Shown here: positions 31,726 through 34,139 of the stretch, one piece after another
How the letters are laid out: the number at the start of each line of letters is the position of its first letter
Numbering within the stretch: the first letter of the stretch is position 1
NCBI RefSeq assembly: GCF_000239775.1
Contig: NZ_CAFI01000321.1
Coordinates: forward strand, 1-34,139
Source of the DNA: Bradyrhizobium sp. ORS 375
GTDB taxonomy: Bacteria; Pseudomonadota; Alphaproteobacteria; Rhizobiales; Xanthobacteraceae
Direction of reading: 5' to 3'
DNA: 34,139 nt
Notes under the pieces: generated by a model
The model's database searches: none
Told to the model about the DNA's origin: nothing
Seen by the model: only the letters and a program-made list of their open reading frames with translations
Made by a program: the position numbers and the translations under genes

Positions 31726-33036
31726 ATGCGTTTGAAGGCCTTGATCAATCCGCTCGGCGCCCGGATGGCGAGAAGCGGGGCTGGATCTGCCACCGGCAGC
31801 AACGCGGCAAGCTTGCCTGGCTTCCGCGGGATTTGTCGCAGCTCGCGCAGCCTGGCGCTGGTGGCCCTGCTGGCGCTGCTGCCGGCCTGCTCCTTCCTGC
31901 CCGGCACGGGCCCGACCAGCGATGCGGTCAGCGACAACGCCACGGCCAGCGTGCGATCGAGCACGGCGCTTCCCTACGCCCTCGTCGACGTCAGCCCTGA
32001 GACGATCGGCTTTCTGTCGCAGCCCAACCTGGTCACCTTCCAGGGCGTGTTTCCCGACAAGCGGCCCAAGCCGGTGCAGGTGGCCGGCATTGGCGACGTC
32101 CTGAACGTATCGATCTTCGAAGCGGCCCCCGGCGGATTGTTCACGCCGCCGACGGCCGCCGGCGCCCGCCCGGGTAATTTCGTCGACCTGCCGGCGCAAG
32201 CCGTCGATCAGCAGGGCAACATTCGCGTCCCCTACGCCGGCGAGATCGCGGCGGCTGGTCGCACGCTTCCTCAGATCGAGCAGGAGATCGTCTTCCGCCT
32301 GCAGAAGCGCGCGCTCGAGCCGCAAGTCGTGGTCAGCCTGAACCAGCAGCATTCCAGCGTGGTCAGCGTTCTCGGCGACGTCAACACGCCCGGCGTGCTG
32401 GCGCTGAACAGCGTGGGCGAGCGGCTGCTGGCGGTCATTGCACGCGCCGGTGGGCCCAAGCACGAGGCGATCGAGAGCTACGTGACCCTGCAGCGCGACG
32501 GCAGGCGCGTCCGGGTGCTGCTCGCCCGGGTCGTGCAGGATCCGCGCGAAAACATCTTCATCCGCCCGAACGACGTGGTCTACATCACGCGGGAATCGCC
32601 GACTTTCACGGCGCTCGGCGCACTCAATCAGAACGTCTTCGGCTTCAACTCGGAGATCTCCTTCGACACCGAGACGCTCACGCTGGCGCAGGCGATCGGC
32701 AAGGCCGGCGGCCTGAACGACCAGCAGTCGGATCCGGCCGAGGTCTTCCTGTATCGCTATGAGGAGCGGCCGCTGCTGCAGAAGCTCGGCGTCGACACCA
32801 GCCGGTTCGTCTACGACCGCATTCCGACGATCTATCACGTCAATCTGCGCGATCCCTCCGGCATGCTGCTGGCCTCGGGCTTCCAGATGCGCAGCAAGGA
32901 CGTGATGTACGTCGCCAATGCCAAGGTCGTCGACTACTACAAGCTGCTGACCCTGATCAACAACACGGCGGCGACGACGTCCAACACGGCAGCAGCCGTG
33001 ACCAACGTCAACACCGCGACCAAGACCAGGTGGTGA
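31726..33036 (+). CDS. Wza/ExoF-type polysaccharide export outer-membrane lipoprotein
   Basis: 436 aa from the ATG at 31726. A lipobox, LALVALLALLPAC, places the lipidated Cys at residue 55, so the n-region is unusually long; an internal ATG at 31765 (MARSGAG) would shorten it, while TTGs at 31711/31714 with GGGGA upstream would lengthen it. After the lipid anchor come the Poly_export domain (VQVAGIGDVLNVSIFEAAPG, DQQGNIRVPYAGEIAAAGRT) and SLBB-type segments (VVSVLGDVNTPGVLALNSVG, FIRPNDVVYITRES). It should form the outer-membrane channel for the polymer. It is a single-gene plus unit; no Wzc-type inner-membrane partner follows. The C-terminal Asn/Thr/Ala tail is low-complexity. Confidence 0.9.
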   Translation: MRLKALINPLGARMARSGAGSATGSNAASLPGFRGICRSSRSLALVALLALLPACSFLPGTGPTSDAVSDNATASVRSSTALPYALVDVSPETIGFLSQPNLVTFQGVFPDKRPKPVQVAGIGDVLNVSIFEAAPGGLFTPPTAAGARPGNFVDLPAQAVDQQGNIRVPYAGEIAAAGRTLPQIEQEIVFRLQKRALEPQVVVSLNQQHSSVVSVLGDVNTPGVLALNSVGERLLAVIARAGGPKHEAIESYVTLQRDGRRVRVLLARVVQDPRENIFIRPNDVVYITRESPTFTALGALNQNVFGFNSEISFDTETLTLAQAIGKAGGLNDQQSDPAEVFLYRYEERPLLQKLGVDTSRFVYDRIPTIYHVNLRDPSGMLLASGFQMRSKDVMYVANAKVVDYYKLLTLINNTAATTSNTAAAVTNVNTATKTRW

Positions 33037-33092
33037 AGACAAACGCCTGAAGCGGTCGCAGGATCGCCGGCGGCTTTCATACGGTCGAGTCG

Positions 33093-33116
33093 CGGCGGGC
33101 AGGCCCTGCCCCGCCG
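33093..33116. terminator. GC-rich hairpin after the export lipoprotein gene
   Basis: CGGCGGGCAGG (33093-33103) and CCTGCCCCGCCG (33105-33116) pair with one bulged base and a very tight loop, 57 bp after the stop. There is no T-tract, so it is only a possible terminator for the plus-strand gene or the convergent gene at 33279. Confidence 0.35.
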
Positions 33117-33278
33117 TCGTCCTGGTGGCCAGGCGCTAGGTCTGCGGCCCATGTTGATACCGAGAGCAACGCTGGATTCGAAGTATCGTCGCTCCTGGAG
33201 CGAGATTGTTCGGCCTCCGATCCGTTCGGCTGTGACCAGGGAAGCCATTCGCACGCGCGGATCGATACGGCGAAACGC

Positions 33279-33701
33279 TCAGGCCGGCAGGGTCGGCGTC
33301 GTGTTGGGGGTCAGCGGTAGCTCGGCCTCGGCAGTCTCCGGGAGCTTCTCACCCCGAATGCCAAGAGGCTGGCCGATCCAGAGCGCATGCGCGGTATGAT
33401 CGGCCAGCGGCTGTGTCGTGTTCGGATGCACCAGCACGCTGAGCCGTCCGTGATTGAGCATCAGCCAGGGCACCAGGGTCGGAAACACCTCGACGGCGAA
33501 AGCGACCTGATACATCGAGCGCTCATGCGGACCGACCAGCGCGTCGTGCCAACGGCCGAGCGTCACCACGAATCGCTCACCGATCCAGCGGCGCAGCTGC
33601 TCGGCTTCCGCACGGCTCTCCTGATCGTAGTACACGTGCGCGTGAAAACTCGCGATTGCACCGAGACGATGCGGCTCCGATATCGCTGCAGGCTCTCCCA
33701 T
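33279..33701 (-). CDS. DOPA 4,5-dioxygenase-like protein
   Basis: 140 aa from the ATG at 33701 (AGGTGG just upstream). IASFHAHVYYDQESRAEAEQ opens the DOPA-dioxygenase family fold; later GPHERSMYQVAF and a LMLNHGRLSVLVHPNTTQPL stretch followed by ADHTAHALWIGQPLGI carry the conserved His residues. Plant and fungal members open catechol rings. Bacterial members are short cytoplasmic proteins of unclear substrate. It probably marks the end of the polysaccharide locus, as it has no obvious link to it. It is a single-gene minus unit, convergent with the export lipoprotein gene. Confidence 0.85.
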   Translation of the reverse strand: MGEPAAISEPHRLGAIASFHAHVYYDQESRAEAEQLRRWIGERFVVTLGRWHDALVGPHERSMYQVAFAVEVFPTLVPWLMLNHGRLSVLVHPNTTQPLADHTAHALWIGQPLGIRGEKLPETAEAELPLTPNTTPTLPA

Positions 33702-33966
33702 GCTCCACCTGTCTTCGGCAGTTTGCGACGGCACCAACCTCCAGCATAGCACCGCGGAGCGAACGATGTCGCGAGGCCGTTGGACGCTGCGGAGCTTCCG
33801 CCCCTCTGGCGAGCGGTCGGGGAAAATCGAGACACGCGAGCCAGATCGGGCGGCACGTTGGTGGTCGGCAGCGGAGCCAGCGGCGCACGCAGCAACGCCG
33901 CCATTTGCGGATCATGGAAGGATCAGCGGACTGAGAAACTCCCGCGCCATCGGCAGGCGACACGAG

Positions 33967-34139
33967 ATGAACGACGTGGCGACAGTCGGCACCAACCATC
34001 GCCTGCATTCGGACCGACGAGCGCACCGCCACAAACGACACGGGCACAAACGACACCGCCACAAACGACAACGCCACAAACGACAACGCCGCGCTGAATT
34101 GATCAGCGCGGCGTTGTCGTTTTGGTTTGTGAAGAGGGG
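33967..34139 (+). CDS. Possible His/Lys/Arg-repeat protein, partial at right edge (doubtful)
   Basis: An ATG at 33967 opens a plus frame that stays open to the window edge (57 codons). It begins MNDVATVGTNHRLHSDRRAH, and the 15-bp repeats encode pentapeptides of the RHKRQ/RHKRH type. The other frames are also open over the repeats, as expected for a 15-bp unit, so openness alone is weak evidence. The inverted repeat would lie inside the gene. A non-coding repeat plus terminator is at least as likely. Confidence 0.2.
   Translation, partial: MNDVATVGTNHRLHSDRRAHRHKRHGHKRHRHKRQRHKRQRRAELISAALSFWFVKR
34027..34086 (+). repeat. Four tandem 15-bp repeats
   Basis: Units at 34027-34041, 34042-34056, 34057-34071 and 34072-34086 read CGCCACAAACGACAC, GGGCACAAACGACAC, CGCCACAAACGACAA and CGCCACAAACGACAA. 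The core CACAAACGACA is identical in all four. The last unit feeds directly into the left arm of the long hairpin. Confidence 0.85.
34078..34122. terminator. Perfect 20-bp stem hairpin, likely terminator
   Basis: The left arm 34078-34097 (AAACGACAACGCCGCGCTGA) is exactly complementary to 34103-34122, with a 5-base ATTGA loop. The right arm ends in TTTT on the plus strand, while the minus strand would end in T residues only weakly. The stem is far longer than most intrinsic terminators. The gene it would serve lies outside the window or is the doubtful frame at 33967. Confidence 0.55.

Noticed and set aside
1-34139. tRNA or rRNA genes, CRISPR arrays, insertion sequences
   Set aside because: No cloverleaf, rRNA-like segment, regularly spaced repeat array or transposase-like frame was seen by eye.

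Overview
The window is a high-GC alphaproteobacterial exopolysaccharide (or capsular/O-polysaccharide) locus. The compact H-NS-like regulator, the OpgC-type membrane protein, the small secreted Cys proteins and the GC-rich coding DNA broken by very AT-rich gaps all suggest Bradyrhizobium or a close relative. That assignment is inferred from gene style, not from a marker gene.

Layout. Positions 1-3627 (minus): an OpgC-like membrane protein cut by the left edge, an acyltransferase-3 and a GT26 (WecG/TagA/CpsF) glycosyltransferase with a C-terminal STAS-like domain. 3914-5302 (plus): an O-antigen polymerase/ligase-type protein. 5335-7377 (minus): an exported parallel beta-helix protein. 7483-9774 (plus): a GT2 glycosyltransferase and a second acyltransferase-3, followed by a short gene remnant. 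10139-17770 (minus): flippase, GT4, Gfo/Idh oxidoreductase, NAD-dependent epimerase, DUF218-like protein and asparagine synthase-like amidotransferase, several joined by 4-base ATGA overlaps. 17947-23501 (minus): epimerase, C-methyltransferase-type enzyme, RmlC-like 3,5-epimerase, DUF4910 aminopeptidase-like protein and CgeB-like glycosyltransferase, ending in a good terminator. 23838-24938 (plus): an unrecognised protein made of two copies of a Cys-containing domain. 25128-26575 (minus): glucose-1-phosphate cytidylyltransferase and PIG-L deacetylase. 27068-28543 (plus): the initiating polyprenyl-phosphate sugar-phosphate transferase. 28798-29178 (minus): H-NS-like regulator. 29179-31003 is mostly non-coding, with one doubtful small ORF. 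Then come a small secreted Cys protein (minus), a Wza-type export lipoprotein (plus) and a DOPA-dioxygenase-like protein (minus). The right edge carries 15-bp tandem repeats and a long perfect hairpin.

How it works together. The set fits a Wzx/Wzy-dependent pathway: sugar-phosphate transfer to undecaprenyl phosphate, extension by at least four glycosyltransferases, flipping, polymerisation and export through an outer-membrane lipoprotein. Three acyltransferase-type membrane proteins, an amidotransferase, a deacetylase and a C-methyltransferase suggest a heavily decorated repeat unit. No Wzc/GumC-type chain-length partner or CDP-glucose 4,6-dehydratase is seen here.

The most striking non-coding signal is an ATTTAAT(T) motif, often as inverted pairs, in nearly every regulatory gap and often touching a start codon. 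An H-NS-like protein encoded inside the locus is a natural candidate binder. The strongest candidates for undescribed biology are that motif array, the duplicated Cys-domain protein, the GT26-STAS fusion and the CDP-sugar-like gene set containing a DUF4910 protein.
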